Source: CAJQLB01 sp041392065 (GTDB lineage: Bacteria; Bacteroidota; Bacteroidia; Flavobacteriales; Flavobacteriaceae). From it: 64,000 nucleotides of DNA. A program made the position numbers and the translations under genes. The DNA lies in assembly GCA_041392065.1 (NCBI GenBank), contig JAWKMU010000002.1, positions 620,001 through 684,000 on the forward strand. The letters run 5' to 3'. Shown one piece after another: positions 54,154-63,258 of the stretch (positions are counted from its first letter, which is position 1; the number at the start of each line of letters is the position of its first letter). The notes under the pieces are model-generated. The model worked only from the letters and a program-made list of their open reading frames with translations. It searched no databases and had not been told where the DNA came from.

Positions 54154-54912
54154 ATGAAACTTGTACTCTCACCAGCCAAATCGCTCAATTTTGAAAGTAA
54201 ATTACCAACCACAAAAACATCTGAATCTTGTTTTTTAAAAGAGTCTGAACGCCTAAATAAATTGCTCAAAAAGAAATCTGCAAAAAGCTTATCTAAGCTT
54301 ATGAGTATTTCATCAGCTTTGGGTGAACTTAATTACGAGCGTAATCAAGAGTGGCACTTACCATTTACAAAAGATAATGCTAGACAAGCCATTTATGCTT
54401 TTAGTGGAGATGTTTACAGAGGTTTGGATGCTTATACTATTCCTAAGGATAAAATTGATAAAGTACAAAATACAATTAGGATTATTTCTGGTTTATATGG
54501 TGTTTTAAAACCTCTGGATTTAATACAGCCATATCGTTTAGAAATGGGAACTAAATTTCCTGTTGGTAAAAACAAAAATTTGTATGAATTCTGGAAGCAA
54601 AAAATTACGCAAACCTTAAACGATGAGCTTGAAGATGATGAGTTGTTTTTAAATTTAGCTAGTAACGAGTATTTTAAGGCTATTGATGTAAAAGCTTTAA
54701 AGGTTCCTGTTGTAACTGCAACATTTAAAGACTTTAAAAATGGTGAATACAAAACCATTATGACCTTTGCTAAATTAGCAAGAGGTTATATGACACGTTA
54801 TATTATAGATAACAACGCAAACACTATAGAAGATATAAAAGGCTTTAATTATGAAGGTTATGGTTATAGTGAAGCTATGTCTTCTGCAAACGAATTAGTG
54901 TTTATTAGATAG
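54154..54912 (+). CDS. yaaA: Peroxide stress protein YaaA (DUF328)
   Basis: A 252-residue cytoplasmic protein of the YaaA family: start MKLVLSPAKSLNFES, middle AIYAFSGDVYRGLDAYTI and SGLYGVLKPLDLIQPYRLEM, and end with TFAKLARGYMTRYIID. E. coli YaaA lowers intracellular free iron during peroxide stress and has been shown to bind DNA. The stop codon is directly followed by the ATG of the next gene, so the uracil-DNA glycosylase-like protein is made with it. A good promoter lies upstream. Confidence 0.95.
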   Translation: MKLVLSPAKSLNFESKLPTTKTSESCFLKESERLNKLLKKKSAKSLSKLMSISSALGELNYERNQEWHLPFTKDNARQAIYAFSGDVYRGLDAYTIPKDKIDKVQNTIRIISGLYGVLKPLDLIQPYRLEMGTKFPVGKNKNLYEFWKQKITQTLNDELEDDELFLNLASNEYFKAIDVKALKVPVVTATFKDFKNGEYKTIMTFAKLARGYMTRYIIDNNANTIEDIKGFNYEGYGYSEAMSSANELVFIR

Positions 54913-55566
54913 ATGTTTTTTCATCAACATCCTTACCAACCATTCATACAAAAAGACACGACGAAACTTATTGTTGGTACCTTACCACCACCACGTTTTT
55001 CAACTGGTGAACTTTTAGAAAAGGATGTCGATTTTTGTTATGGCAGCTACTACAATTCTCTTTGGTTGTTTATAGATAAAATTCATAATCTAGGATTGCG
55101 ATATGATAATTCACAAGAAGCTATTGAAGAACGAAAAAAATTTCTAATAAAACATAAAATAGGTGTTTGTGACATTGTTGAAAGTGCAGAACGCAAAAAA
55201 ATTGATGCCTCAGATTTAGGGATGCAAAACATTATTTTGAGAGATGTTATAGATTATTTAAAGCAGTATCCAAGTATTAAAACGTTATTGTTCACTGGTG
55301 GAAATAGTAAAAATGGACCTGAATATTTTTTCAGAAAGCATATTAAAGATTACGATATTAAACTAAAATTAGTTTCAAACCAAATTCCCAGAATTCACGA
55401 ATTCTATATTGGTAAACGAAAAATAAAAACAGTTTCGTTAACATCTGGTTCTGGAGCTGCTAATATTTCCATTAGCAAAATACCATTATATAAACAGCTA
55501 AAAGCCAAAAACCCAAATTTTAATACTTTCGATTTTAGAGTAATGCAGTATAGCGAATACTTTTAG
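54913..55566 (+). CDS. Uracil-DNA glycosylase-like family protein
   Basis: A 217-residue cytoplasmic protein matching the UDG-like superfamily annotation seen in Bacteroidota: N-terminal LIVGTLPPPRFSTG in the position of the UDG motif A (GTxPG), FCYGSYYNSLWLFIDKIHNL, the GVCDIVESAERKKIDASDL segment and TSGSGAANISISK near the end. The catalytic Asp of family 1 enzymes is not clear, so glycosylase activity is unproven; the MUG/TDG-like distant members are closer. It starts on the base after yaaA and overlaps the convergent membrane-protein gene by four bases. Confidence 0.75.
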   Translation: MFFHQHPYQPFIQKDTTKLIVGTLPPPRFSTGELLEKDVDFCYGSYYNSLWLFIDKIHNLGLRYDNSQEAIEERKKFLIKHKIGVCDIVESAERKKIDASDLGMQNIILRDVIDYLKQYPSIKTLLFTGGNSKNGPEYFFRKHIKDYDIKLKLVSNQIPRIHEFYIGKRKIKTVSLTSGSGAANISISKIPLYKQLKAKNPNFNTFDFRVMQYSEYF

Positions 55567-55919
55567 TATTCTTTAGTCCAAACAGCATAAATAATATACA
55601 GTAAACCAGGAATTGCAAATGCACTTATTAGTAAACTCGAAGCTAAATCTGGTCTGATAATATGCAGGATGATCATACCACCAACTGTAATGAGACCACC
55701 AATGCCCTTCCATCTAAATGCAATTAGCAAGCCAATAATAGTACTTACTGGGAACAAGAGTAAAGCTATAGCATCTGATGTTTTTATCATTAGTGTTTTA
55801 GAATCTGTACTAAGCAATTCACCAATAGTCATAAACAACAAAAAGGCAATAGTAACAGAGCCAAGAAGTCTGGCTATCCATAAAATTATTGTTAAACCTT
55901 TTCGTTTTTGTAAGACCAT
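55563..55919 (-). CDS. Hypothetical membrane protein
   Basis: A 118-residue protein with four hydrophobic helices (GLTIILWIARLLGSVTIAFL, the DAIALLLFPVSTIIGLLIAF segment, GIGGLITVGGMIILHIIRPD, and SLLISAFAIPGLLYIIYAVW). I cannot assign a function; similar small DUF-type membrane proteins occur in flavobacteria. It stands alone on the minus strand and converges with the UDG-like gene. Confidence 0.65.
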   Translation of the reverse strand: MVLQKRKGLTIILWIARLLGSVTIAFLLFMTIGELLSTDSKTLMIKTSDAIALLLFPVSTIIGLLIAFRWKGIGGLITVGGMIILHIIRPDLASSLLISAFAIPGLLYIIYAVWTKEY

Positions 55920-56010
55920 ATCTTATTAAAGAAAATGAATGGTTATTATTGCTAAGATAACTATAAAAGCAATGGTATGAACATTAACTCTTATTGAGAG
56001 GATTTTAGAG

Positions 56011-56925
56011 CTAGTTTTTATTATACTCTAATATTTCTTTTGGAAGCTGTTTGCCTTTGTTTTTAGCTAAATATCTTCGTAAAACTCCGCCTTTTATATG
56101 GTTAATGTCAAACTCAATAAAAAAGGCATCAGGATCTACTTTGTCAATAACACGATGCATTTTCCTGATGTCAATTCGATTAATCACTGAATGAATAATG
56201 TTAAAATCATACACTTCTCCATTACTTCCATAACCTTTTTCACCTTTGTAAATGGTCATTCCAGCACCAAGTTCATTAATTATAGCAGACTTTATTTCGT
56301 TGTGTTTTTTTGAAACTATCATGACACCAATAAAATCTTCAAATCCTTCAATAAGTAAATCAATAACTTTAGCTGTGACAATATAAGTGAGAATGGAGTA
56401 CATGGCAATTTCAACGGAAAGCACAAAGGCTGTAATGCTAAACAAAACTATATTAAAGTATAGTATGATTTGCCCAATGCTAAAACCAAATCTGTCATTT
56501 AAAAACACGCCTAATATTTCTGAACCATCAAGTACAGCGCCATTTTTTACAGTTAGTCCAATTCCAGAGCCTACAAACAATCCACCAAAAATGGAGATAA
56601 GTAGTTTGTCTTCTGTAATGGTATTAAATTCAACATAATGAATTACTAATGCTAATCCAATAATGCTAAATACAGATTTTATTAAGATACGTTTTGATAA
56701 GCTAAAGTAGGCCAATATTAGAAAAGGAATATTGATTAACACTAAAAGTGTAGATACACTAGTGTCCTTAAATTGTGAGTTTAAAAGAATTGCAGTTCCA
56801 GTGACACCTCCATCTAAAAAATCGTTAGGCAATAAGAAGGCTTTTAAACCAATACTTGCTAATAATATTCCTAGTGCAATTTGAAAATATTCTGAAATGT
56901 AGGTGTAAACTAATTTTTTTCTCAT
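56011..56925 (-). CDS. YitT family membrane protein
   Basis: A 304-residue protein of the YitT/DUF2179 family. About five transmembrane segments make up the N-terminal two thirds (LLASIGLKAFLLPNDFLDGG, GLFVGSGIGLTVKNGAVLDG), followed by the cytoplasmic DUF2179 domain with TIYKGEKGYGSNGEVYDFNI and a closing DPDAFFIEFDINHIKGG. The family's role is unknown. It lies three bases downstream of the DUF3472 gene, so the two are probably cotranscribed. Confidence 0.92.
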   Translation of the reverse strand: MRKKLVYTYISEYFQIALGILLASIGLKAFLLPNDFLDGGVTGTAILLNSQFKDTSVSTLLVLINIPFLILAYFSLSKRILIKSVFSIIGLALVIHYVEFNTITEDKLLISIFGGLFVGSGIGLTVKNGAVLDGSEILGVFLNDRFGFSIGQIILYFNIVLFSITAFVLSVEIAMYSILTYIVTAKVIDLLIEGFEDFIGVMIVSKKHNEIKSAIINELGAGMTIYKGEKGYGSNGEVYDFNIIHSVINRIDIRKMHRVIDKVDPDAFFIEFDINHIKGGVLRRYLAKNKGKQLPKEILEYNKN

Positions 56926-56928
56926 GCT

Positions 56929-58203
56929 TTACTCTAAATCATTAAAATTAATTTTTGGTTCAACACCTAATTTAGTTCTTTTTAGTGGTTTTCCTATAAT
57001 TGTAAAATCATTTGTAAAACCACAGTTTTTAAGGTAAAAACCATGATTCGCAGATCCACCTGAATAATCTAATCGAGCATCTTTTCTTGCTGTAGCATCA
57101 GCCGAAAATTTGGCTTTTGTTATTTCGTACCATTTGCCTTTACTATCTCTCATCCATTGATTATAAAATCCTCCACGACGAGAAACCACACCAGTATTTG
57201 GAATAAAATTCTCTAAAAATGAATAAGGTCTGCTAACAAATGTATTGGTTTGTGGTCGTCTAAAACTTGCAATAAGATCCCATTTGTTGGCTTCAGGATC
57301 AAAAAAATACGAGGTGTAATCTGTTGTGTTATCTTTGTTAGGTTTTACCTTGGTTAGAAATCCATATCGTTTTTGGGCTTTCCAATTAAACACTTTATAA
57401 CTTTGTCCACCAGAACCTTCATTACCAAATTCGCCAGTGGTTACACCTTCGCCTTTTTTAAGGAGCTTAATTTTTTGATCTTCAGGAATGCTGTTAGGAT
57501 CGTCAGTTTTAAAAGGACTCCAAATAGAAAAAAGAATGCGTCTTTCAGTTTCAGAATTTACCTGAATACCAAAGTAGCCTTCACCAAAGCCATTAGCCAT
57601 AAAATAAGAACCAATAACATCTTGATTTTCGTCAATTTCAATTTCGCTGTACATCCATTCGATATCATCTGTTGGAGTCTCGAATACTAAATGAGTTGAT
57701 GGACCACGTCTACCAAAGTAAAAATCGTCTTTAAGGTATTTTACTAAAGTGCTATCTTCTGATTGTTCAAAAACAATACTTTTTACTTCTGAGAAAGTAT
57801 TTTGTGAGGTTGAAATGCCTTGAAAATCTATATGTTGATAGCCTTTACTAGAACTTAGATAATCACCAATATAAATGGTGTCAAATTCAGAATTGGAGAG
57901 TTTTATTATTTCTGTTTTATCGTTAAAACTTACCTTAATCGCAGATTTTCCCTTGGCAACGATGCCAAAAGGGATTGTAGTTTCCTTTTCAGTATAAAAA
58001 AAGGTTCTGATTATATGGTCCGGATTTTGCCAGTTTGTAATACCTTCTTGAGTAATAACTTCGGACGACTTGGGTACATCATTTACAATCCAACTATTTC
58101 CAGTTGTTTTTATCTCTGTTTGTAATGTCGTAACTTCAAAGGCTGGTTCATGTTTGCAAGTAAACATAAATAATACAATGCAAATTAGTTTTAAATGCTT
58201 CAT
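56929..58203 (-). CDS. DUF3472 domain lipoprotein (with DUF5077-like N-terminus)
   Basis: A 424-residue lipoprotein from the ATG at 58203 (signal LFMFTC, Cys16); a TTG two codons upstream is less likely. An N-terminal beta domain of the DUF5077 type (about residues 25-150) is followed by DUF3472 (about 160-370): HLVFETPTDDIEWMYSEIEI, YFMANGFGEGYFGIQVNSE, then the GEGVTTGEFGNEGSGGQSY segment. Such proteins are often found with polysaccharide-related genes and may bind or cut glycans, which is not shown here. YitT follows within four bases. Confidence 0.85.
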   Translation of the reverse strand: MKHLKLICIVLFMFTCKHEPAFEVTTLQTEIKTTGNSWIVNDVPKSSEVITQEGITNWQNPDHIIRTFFYTEKETTIPFGIVAKGKSAIKVSFNDKTEIIKLSNSEFDTIYIGDYLSSSKGYQHIDFQGISTSQNTFSEVKSIVFEQSEDSTLVKYLKDDFYFGRRGPSTHLVFETPTDDIEWMYSEIEIDENQDVIGSYFMANGFGEGYFGIQVNSETERRILFSIWSPFKTDDPNSIPEDQKIKLLKKGEGVTTGEFGNEGSGGQSYKVFNWKAQKRYGFLTKVKPNKDNTTDYTSYFFDPEANKWDLIASFRRPQTNTFVSRPYSFLENFIPNTGVVSRRGGFYNQWMRDSKGKWYEITKAKFSADATARKDARLDYSGGSANHGFYLKNCGFTNDFTIIGKPLKRTKLGVEPKINFNDLE

Positions 58204-58316
58204 ACTCAAATATACTGCAAATTGAGTTTTAAAACTAAGGTGAATTTAAAACATTGGTCGATTTAAATCTATAATAACTAAACTTATATTGCTAACCTAT
58301 TTAATAAAAACGACAT

Positions 58317-58703
58317 TTAAACAAACCTATTCAAATTCAAATCATTAATAGCACCATGACTTGCATGTGTAACTGTGATTCCATTTTTTATAATGAGTAA
58401 TTGTGGAGATTCATGTAGTACCTGAAACTTATAACCAACTTCATTAGAAACATCTCTATAACTCAACAAATCTAGATAATACAAATCTAAATTAGCATCA
58501 ACATTATAAGCTTCAATAAATCTATTCAAGACCATTCGGCTTATACCACATCGTGTTGAGTGTTTAAAAATAACTTGAGTTTTGGTTTTAGACTTATCTT
58601 CAATCTCAACTAACTGATTAATTGAGTTGAGATGTATCCAAGGTAAAACCTTTTCTTCTTTTGGTTCAAAAGAACCACCAAATAACTTATTTATGAATCC
58701 CAT
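58317..58703 (-). CDS. ytxJ: Bacillithiol-system redox protein YtxJ
   Basis: A 128-residue thioredoxin-fold protein with the YtxJ features: a HSTRCGISRMVL active region with a single cysteine (TRCGIS), a DLYYLDLLSYRDVSNEV segment, and the cis-Pro region HESPQLLIIKNG. YtxJ proteins are proposed to reduce bacillithiol-protein mixed disulfides. It is divergent from clpB, with 264 bases between them that contain palindromes and a dispersed repeat. Confidence 0.88.
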   Translation of the reverse strand: MGFINKLFGGSFEPKEEKVLPWIHLNSINQLVEIEDKSKTKTQVIFKHSTRCGISRMVLNRFIEAYNVDANLDLYYLDLLSYRDVSNEVGYKFQVLHESPQLLIIKNGITVTHASHGAINDLNLNRFV

Positions 58704-58762
58704 TTATATACTAACATTTTATTAATAATCATAAGTCGCAAGTATTTCTCAATCTTACAAAC

Positions 58763-58806
58763 TGACTAAAAGTCACGTTATTGCTAGCTTTGTCGGACAT
58801 TTTGTC
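58763..58806. promoter_or_regulatory. Cluster of short palindromes in the ytxJ-clpB intergenic region
   Basis: TGACT-AAA-AGTCA lies at 58763-58775, TGTC-G-GACA at 58791-58799, and GACA-TTT-TGTC at 58796-58806, so three short dyads sit within 45 bases. They could be operators for a stress regulator controlling clpB, ytxJ or both. No CIRCE (HrcA) element is visible and no known consensus matches for certain. Confidence 0.35.
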
Positions 58807-58869
58807 TTTTAAAATCTCTTGGTAAGATTATTGAATATGAATAATCAAACAAAAAAATTGTCATTTAAA

Positions 58870-58951
58870 GCTGTCAGACTGAGCGCAGTCGAAGTCAGGC
58901 GAAGAATCTTAATAAGATTGCCACGTCGCAAGCTCATCGCAATGACAACAG
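58870..58951. repeat. Dispersed composite repeat in the clpB leader
   Basis: Two sequences often seen repeated in Bacteroidota genomes stand side by side: GTCAGACTGAGCGCAGTCGA (about 58875-58894) with the hairpin ACTGAGCGCAGT, and GATTGCCACGTCGC... ending GCAATGACA (about 58917-58949). It separates the upstream palindrome cluster from the clpB start codon. Confidence 0.6.
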
Positions 58952-58967
58952 AAAAAACAATAACATT

Positions 58968-61571
58968 ATGAACTTTAACAATTATACAATAAAATCACAA
59001 GAAGCCATACAACAAGCACAACAAATTGCGCAAGGTTATGGTCATCAGCAAATTGAAAACGAGCACCTTTTCAAAGCCATTTTTGAAGTGGATGAAAACG
59101 TACTTCCTTTTTTATTAAAAAAACTAAACATCAATATTCCACTACTACAGCAAGCCTTGGATAAGCAATTAGAAAGCTTCTCAAAAGTATCAGGAGGAGA
59201 CCTTATGCTGTCACGAGATGTAGGAAAGACCTTAAATGAAGCCTCTATTGTTGCAAAAAAAATGAAAGACGAGTATGTCTCAATAGAGCATCTTATTTTG
59301 GCTATTTTCAAATCGAATAGCAAAATTGCTCAAATGCTAAAAGATCAAGGAGCAACTGAAAAATTACTCTTGGCAAGTATAGAAGAACTTAGAAAAGGTG
59401 ATCGTGTAACATCTCAAAGTCAAGAAGATACATATAATTCTCTAAGTAAGTACGCAAAAAACCTCAACCAGTTGGCTAAAGATGGAAAATTAGATCCTGT
59501 CATTGGTCGTGATGAAGAAATACGTAGAATTCTTCAAATCTTATCTAGACGCACCAAAAACAACCCAATTTTAGTTGGTGAACCAGGAACAGGTAAAACT
59601 GCTATTGCTGAAGGTTTAGCACACAGAATTGTTGATGGAGACATTCCTGAAAACTTAAAGGAGAAGCAAATTTTTGCTCTAGATATGGGAGCTTTAATTG
59701 CTGGAGCCAAATATAAAGGCGAGTTTGAAGAGCGATTAAAAGCAGTAATTAAAGAAGTTACTGAAAGTGATGGCGACATTGTACTATTCATTGATGAGAT
59801 TCACACGCTTGTTGGAGCTGGTGGTGGACAAGGCGCAATGGATGCTGCTAATATTCTGAAACCAGCTTTAGCTCGTGGCGAATTACGTGCTATTGGTGCA
59901 ACAACTTTAGACGAGTACCAAAAATATTTTGAAAAAGACAAGGCTTTAGAAAGACGTTTTCAAAAAGTAATGGTTGATGAACCAGATACCGAAAGCGCTA
60001 TTTCCATACTTCGTGGTATTAAAGAAAAGTATGAAACACATCACAAAGTTCGTATTAAAGACGAAGCCATTATTGGTGCAGTAGAGTTATCTGAACGTTA
60101 TATCACTAACCGTTTTCTTCCAGATAAGGCTATTGACTTAATGGATGAGGCTGCTTCTAAATTGCGCATGGAAATCAATTCAAAACCAGAAGAATTGGAT
60201 GTTTTAGATAGAAAAATCATGCAACTGGAAATAGAGATAGAAGCTATAAAAAGAGAAAAAGATGAAGCAAAGCTTAAAAATCTTAGTTCTGATTTGGCAA
60301 ACCTAAAAGAAGAGCGCAACGAAATCTATACGAAGTGGAAAAGTGAAAAAGAAGTTGTTGATAATATTCAAACCACTAAAGCAAACATCGAAGATTTTAA
60401 GCTTGAAGCCGAAAAAGCAGAACGAGAAGGTGATTATGGTAAGGTTGCAGAAATTCGTTACGGAAAAATTAAAGAAGCTCAAAAACAACTAGAAACTTAC
60501 CAAAAACAATTACAGGAACAACAAGAAACAGCTTTAATTAAAGAAGAGGTTACTTATGATGATATTGCAGAAGTTGTGGCAAAATGGACAGGAATTCCAG
60601 TTACAAAAATGCTACAAAGCGAACGCGAAAAACTCTTGAAACTTGAAGATGAGTTGCACAAAAGAGTTGTTGGACAAGAAGAAGCCATAGCAGCAGTAAG
60701 TGACGCTGTGAGACGCAGTAGAGCTGGTTTACAAAACCCTCAAAAACCAATAGGAACTTTCCTATTCCTTGGTACAACAGGAGTTGGTAAAACAGAATTA
60801 GCTAAAGCATTAGCTGAGTATCTATTTGATGACGAAAACGCAATGACCAGAATAGACATGAGTGAATACCAAGAACGTCATGCAGTTAGCAGATTAGTTG
60901 GTGCACCTCCTGGATATGTTGGTTATGATGAAGGTGGTCAACTTACTGAAGCTGTACGTAGAAAACCATATTCTGTAGTTTTGCTTGACGAAATTGAAAA
61001 AGCTCATCCTGATACCTTCAATATTTTGCTTCAAGTATTAGACGAAGGTCGTTTAACAGATAATAAAGGTCGTGTAGCTGATTTTAAAAACACCATTATC
61101 ATCATGACCTCAAACATGGGAAGTCAAATTATACAAGAGCATTTTGAAGCTACAAAAGATATTGAATCTGCAATGGAAGCAGCAAAAATTGATGTCCTCG
61201 CACTTTTAAAACAAAGTGTAAGACCAGAATTTTTAAACCGAATTGACGATACCATTATGTTTACACCTTTAACTAAGGAAAACATCAAATCAATAGTTGG
61301 TTTACAATTAAAATCGGTTTCAAAAATGATAGCACAGCAAGGCATCACATTTGATGCAACTCAAGAAGCTATTGAGTATTTAGCTCAAAAAGGTTACAAT
61401 CCTGAATATGGAGCGCGTCCTGTAAAACGAGTGATTCAGAAAGAAGTATTAAATGCACTTAGTAAAGAAATATTAGCTGGAAAAGTATCAACAGACAGTA
61501 TTATTTTACTGGATGCTTTTGATGATGAACTCGTTTTTAGAAATCAAGCCGATCTTGTAGAAGAATTGTAA
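58968..61571 (+). CDS. clpB: ATP-dependent disaggregase ClpB
   Basis: An 867-residue AAA+ chaperone that, with DnaK, pulls proteins out of aggregates. Order: N domain (1-145), first AAA with Walker A GEPGTGKT (204-211) and Walker B DIVLFIDEIHTL, coiled-coil M domain (about 400-530), second AAA with GTTGVGKTE (602-610) and the YVGYDEGGQLTEAVRR loop, C-terminal domain with GYNPEYGARPVKRVIQKEV. Length is normal. The leader contains a dispersed repeat, and a strong terminator follows the gene. Confidence 0.98.
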   Translation: MNFNNYTIKSQEAIQQAQQIAQGYGHQQIENEHLFKAIFEVDENVLPFLLKKLNINIPLLQQALDKQLESFSKVSGGDLMLSRDVGKTLNEASIVAKKMKDEYVSIEHLILAIFKSNSKIAQMLKDQGATEKLLLASIEELRKGDRVTSQSQEDTYNSLSKYAKNLNQLAKDGKLDPVIGRDEEIRRILQILSRRTKNNPILVGEPGTGKTAIAEGLAHRIVDGDIPENLKEKQIFALDMGALIAGAKYKGEFEERLKAVIKEVTESDGDIVLFIDEIHTLVGAGGGQGAMDAANILKPALARGELRAIGATTLDEYQKYFEKDKALERRFQKVMVDEPDTESAISILRGIKEKYETHHKVRIKDEAIIGAVELSERYITNRFLPDKAIDLMDEAASKLRMEINSKPEELDVLDRKIMQLEIEIEAIKREKDEAKLKNLSSDLANLKEERNEIYTKWKSEKEVVDNIQTTKANIEDFKLEAEKAEREGDYGKVAEIRYGKIKEAQKQLETYQKQLQEQQETALIKEEVTYDDIAEVVAKWTGIPVTKMLQSEREKLLKLEDELHKRVVGQEEAIAAVSDAVRRSRAGLQNPQKPIGTFLFLGTTGVGKTELAKALAEYLFDDENAMTRIDMSEYQERHAVSRLVGAPPGYVGYDEGGQLTEAVRRKPYSVVLLDEIEKAHPDTFNILLQVLDEGRLTDNKGRVADFKNTIIIMTSNMGSQIIQEHFEATKDIESAMEAAKIDVLALLKQSVRPEFLNRIDDTIMFTPLTKENIKSIVGLQLKSVSKMIAQQGITFDATQEAIEYLAQKGYNPEYGARPVKRVIQKEVLNALSKEILAGKVSTDSIILLDAFDDELVFRNQADLVEEL

Positions 61572-61612
61572 CAAATCATTTTTTTAAGAGTCTTATAGTT
61601 GGTTGGTTAGTT

Positions 61613-61657
61613 GAAAAGCGACACAAGTTTCAAATTTTGAAATACGTGTTGCTTTTC
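61613..61657 (+). terminator. Terminator after clpB
   Basis: GAAAAGCGACAC (61613-61624) pairs with GTGTTGCTTTTC (61646-61657) in a 12-base stem with one G.T pair; a smaller inner hairpin GTTTCAAATTTTGAAAT lies in the loop. The 3' arm itself is T-rich. Nothing else is seen up to the deoC start. Confidence 0.65.
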
Positions 61658-61803
61658 CGTTTATAAAAACCTCTTTATAATTGCAGATGATAATTATCAT
61701 TGTATTAAATTTACGAACAAGCTACTTTCACACTTATGAAATGCCTACTAAAATCACTTTATAGACACTAAACATCTAACCAGAAAACCGTAAATAATTA
61801 CAG

Positions 61804-62469
61804 ATGAAATTAAATAGATACATAGATCACACTTTGCTAAAACCAACAGCAACCAAAGATGATATTATACAATTATGCAAAGAAGCCATACAATATGATT
61901 TCTTTTCAGTTTGTGTAAATAGCTGCTATGTAAGTTTGGCAAAAACTGAATTAAAAAAAAGCAATGTAAAAGTGTGCAGTGTTGTTGGTTTTCCATTAGG
62001 AGCTATGAGTACGCAAGCAAAAGTTTTTGAAGCAGAGCAAGCTCTCAGAGATGGTGCAAATGAAATTGATATGGTCATTAATATTGGTATTTTTAAAAGC
62101 AAAGATTATGATGCTGTTATACATGATATAAACGCTATAAAAAATGTTATGCCAAGTAACGTATTAAAAGTTATATTAGAAACCTCGTATTTAGACGATG
62201 AAGAAATTATAAAAGCAAGTGAATTAACCATAAAAGCTGGAGCAGATTATATTAAAACCTCTACTGGCTTTGGTTCTGGAGGCGCTACAATACATGCTGT
62301 TAAGCTAATGAAATCTGTTGCAGACAATTGCAAAGTAAAAATAAAAGCATCAGGAGGCATTAGAGATTACAAAACTGCCATGGAATTTATAAATCTTGGT
62401 GTGGAACGCTTAGGTGTTTCATCAGGAATTGCAATAATAAATGGAGAACAATCTGAATCTGACTACTAA
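61804..62469 (+). CDS. deoC: Deoxyribose-phosphate aldolase
   Basis: A 221-residue class I aldolase that splits 2-deoxyribose 5-phosphate into acetaldehyde and glyceraldehyde 3-phosphate. Visible are the start YIDHTLLKPTATKDDI, the region SVVGFPLGAMSTQAK, and the Schiff-base lysine Lys151 in ADYIKTSTGFGSGGAT. The proton-relay lysine is in VKIKASGGIRD. The gene lies 11 bases upstream of deoD, so nucleoside breakdown is organised as a two-gene operon. Confidence 0.97.
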   Translation: MKLNRYIDHTLLKPTATKDDIIQLCKEAIQYDFFSVCVNSCYVSLAKTELKKSNVKVCSVVGFPLGAMSTQAKVFEAEQALRDGANEIDMVINIGIFKSKDYDAVIHDINAIKNVMPSNVLKVILETSYLDDEEIIKASELTIKAGADYIKTSTGFGSGGATIHAVKLMKSVADNCKVKIKASGGIRDYKTAMEFINLGVERLGVSSGIAIINGEQSESDY

Positions 62470-62480
62470 AAAATAAAAAT

Positions 62481-63179
62481 ATGAGTGTACATATAGAGGC
62501 AAAAAAAGGAGACATTGCCGAAACCATTTTACTACCTGGAGACCCTTTAAGAGCCAAGTGGATTGCCGAAACTTTTTTAGAAAACCCTGTTTGTTTCAAT
62601 CGAGTGAGAAATATGTTTGGCTACACAGGAACTTACAAAGGCAAAAAAGTATCAGTAATGGGAACAGGAATGGGAGTTCCAAGCATTTCTATCTATGCTC
62701 ATGAGCTTATAAATGATTATGGTGTAAAAAACCTCATCAGAGTTGGTACAGCTGGTTCCTATAATGAAAATGTAAAAATAAGAGACATTGTTATTGCAAT
62801 GGCTGCATCGTCAAATTCTGGACTTAATGAGTTGCGTTTTGGAGGTGCAGACTATGCTCCTACTGCAAGTTTTGAACTGTTTATAAAAGCTGTAGAAGCT
62901 GCCAAAAACAAAAACATAGCCATAAAAGCAGGAAATGTTTTTACAAGTGATGAATTTTACGCTGATGCTTTTGAAAGCTATAAAAAATGGTCAAAATTTG
63001 GTGTGCTTTGTGTAGAAATGGAAGCTGCTGGCTTGTACACTGTAGCAGCAAAGCACAATGTAAATGCGCTTGCAATTTTGACTATTTCAGATTCTTTGGT
63101 GTCAGGTGAACGTACTACAAGTAAAGAAAGAGAAACCACTTTTAAAGGCATGATAGAAATTGCTTTAGAATTGGCTTAA
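62481..63179 (+). CDS. deoD: Purine-nucleoside phosphorylase (DeoD type)
   Basis: A 232-residue hexameric-type phosphorylase that splits purine (deoxy)nucleosides into base and (deoxy)ribose 1-phosphate. Motifs are AETILLPGDPLRAKWIAETF, MGTGMGVPSISIYAHELI, the VRVGTAGSYN segment, CVEMEAAGLYTVAA and the AILTISDSLVSGE loop. Length is normal. Together with deoC it channels deoxyribose to central metabolism (the mutase DeoB is not in the window). Confidence 0.97.
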   Translation: MSVHIEAKKGDIAETILLPGDPLRAKWIAETFLENPVCFNRVRNMFGYTGTYKGKKVSVMGTGMGVPSISIYAHELINDYGVKNLIRVGTAGSYNENVKIRDIVIAMAASSNSGLNELRFGGADYAPTASFELFIKAVEAAKNKNIAIKAGNVFTSDEFYADAFESYKKWSKFGVLCVEMEAAGLYTVAAKHNVNALAILTISDSLVSGERTTSKERETTFKGMIEIALELA

Positions 63180-63258
63180 CAAACAACAAAAATTAATATT
63201 TCATTTTTATAGTTGATAAAAAATAGTTTATTTTTAAATCTTCAAATAAAAAATCAAA

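Noticed and set aside
58704..58967. CIRCE (HrcA) operator upstream of clpB
   Set aside because: The nine-base inverted repeat TTAGCACTC-N9-GAGTGCTAA or a close variant is not present.
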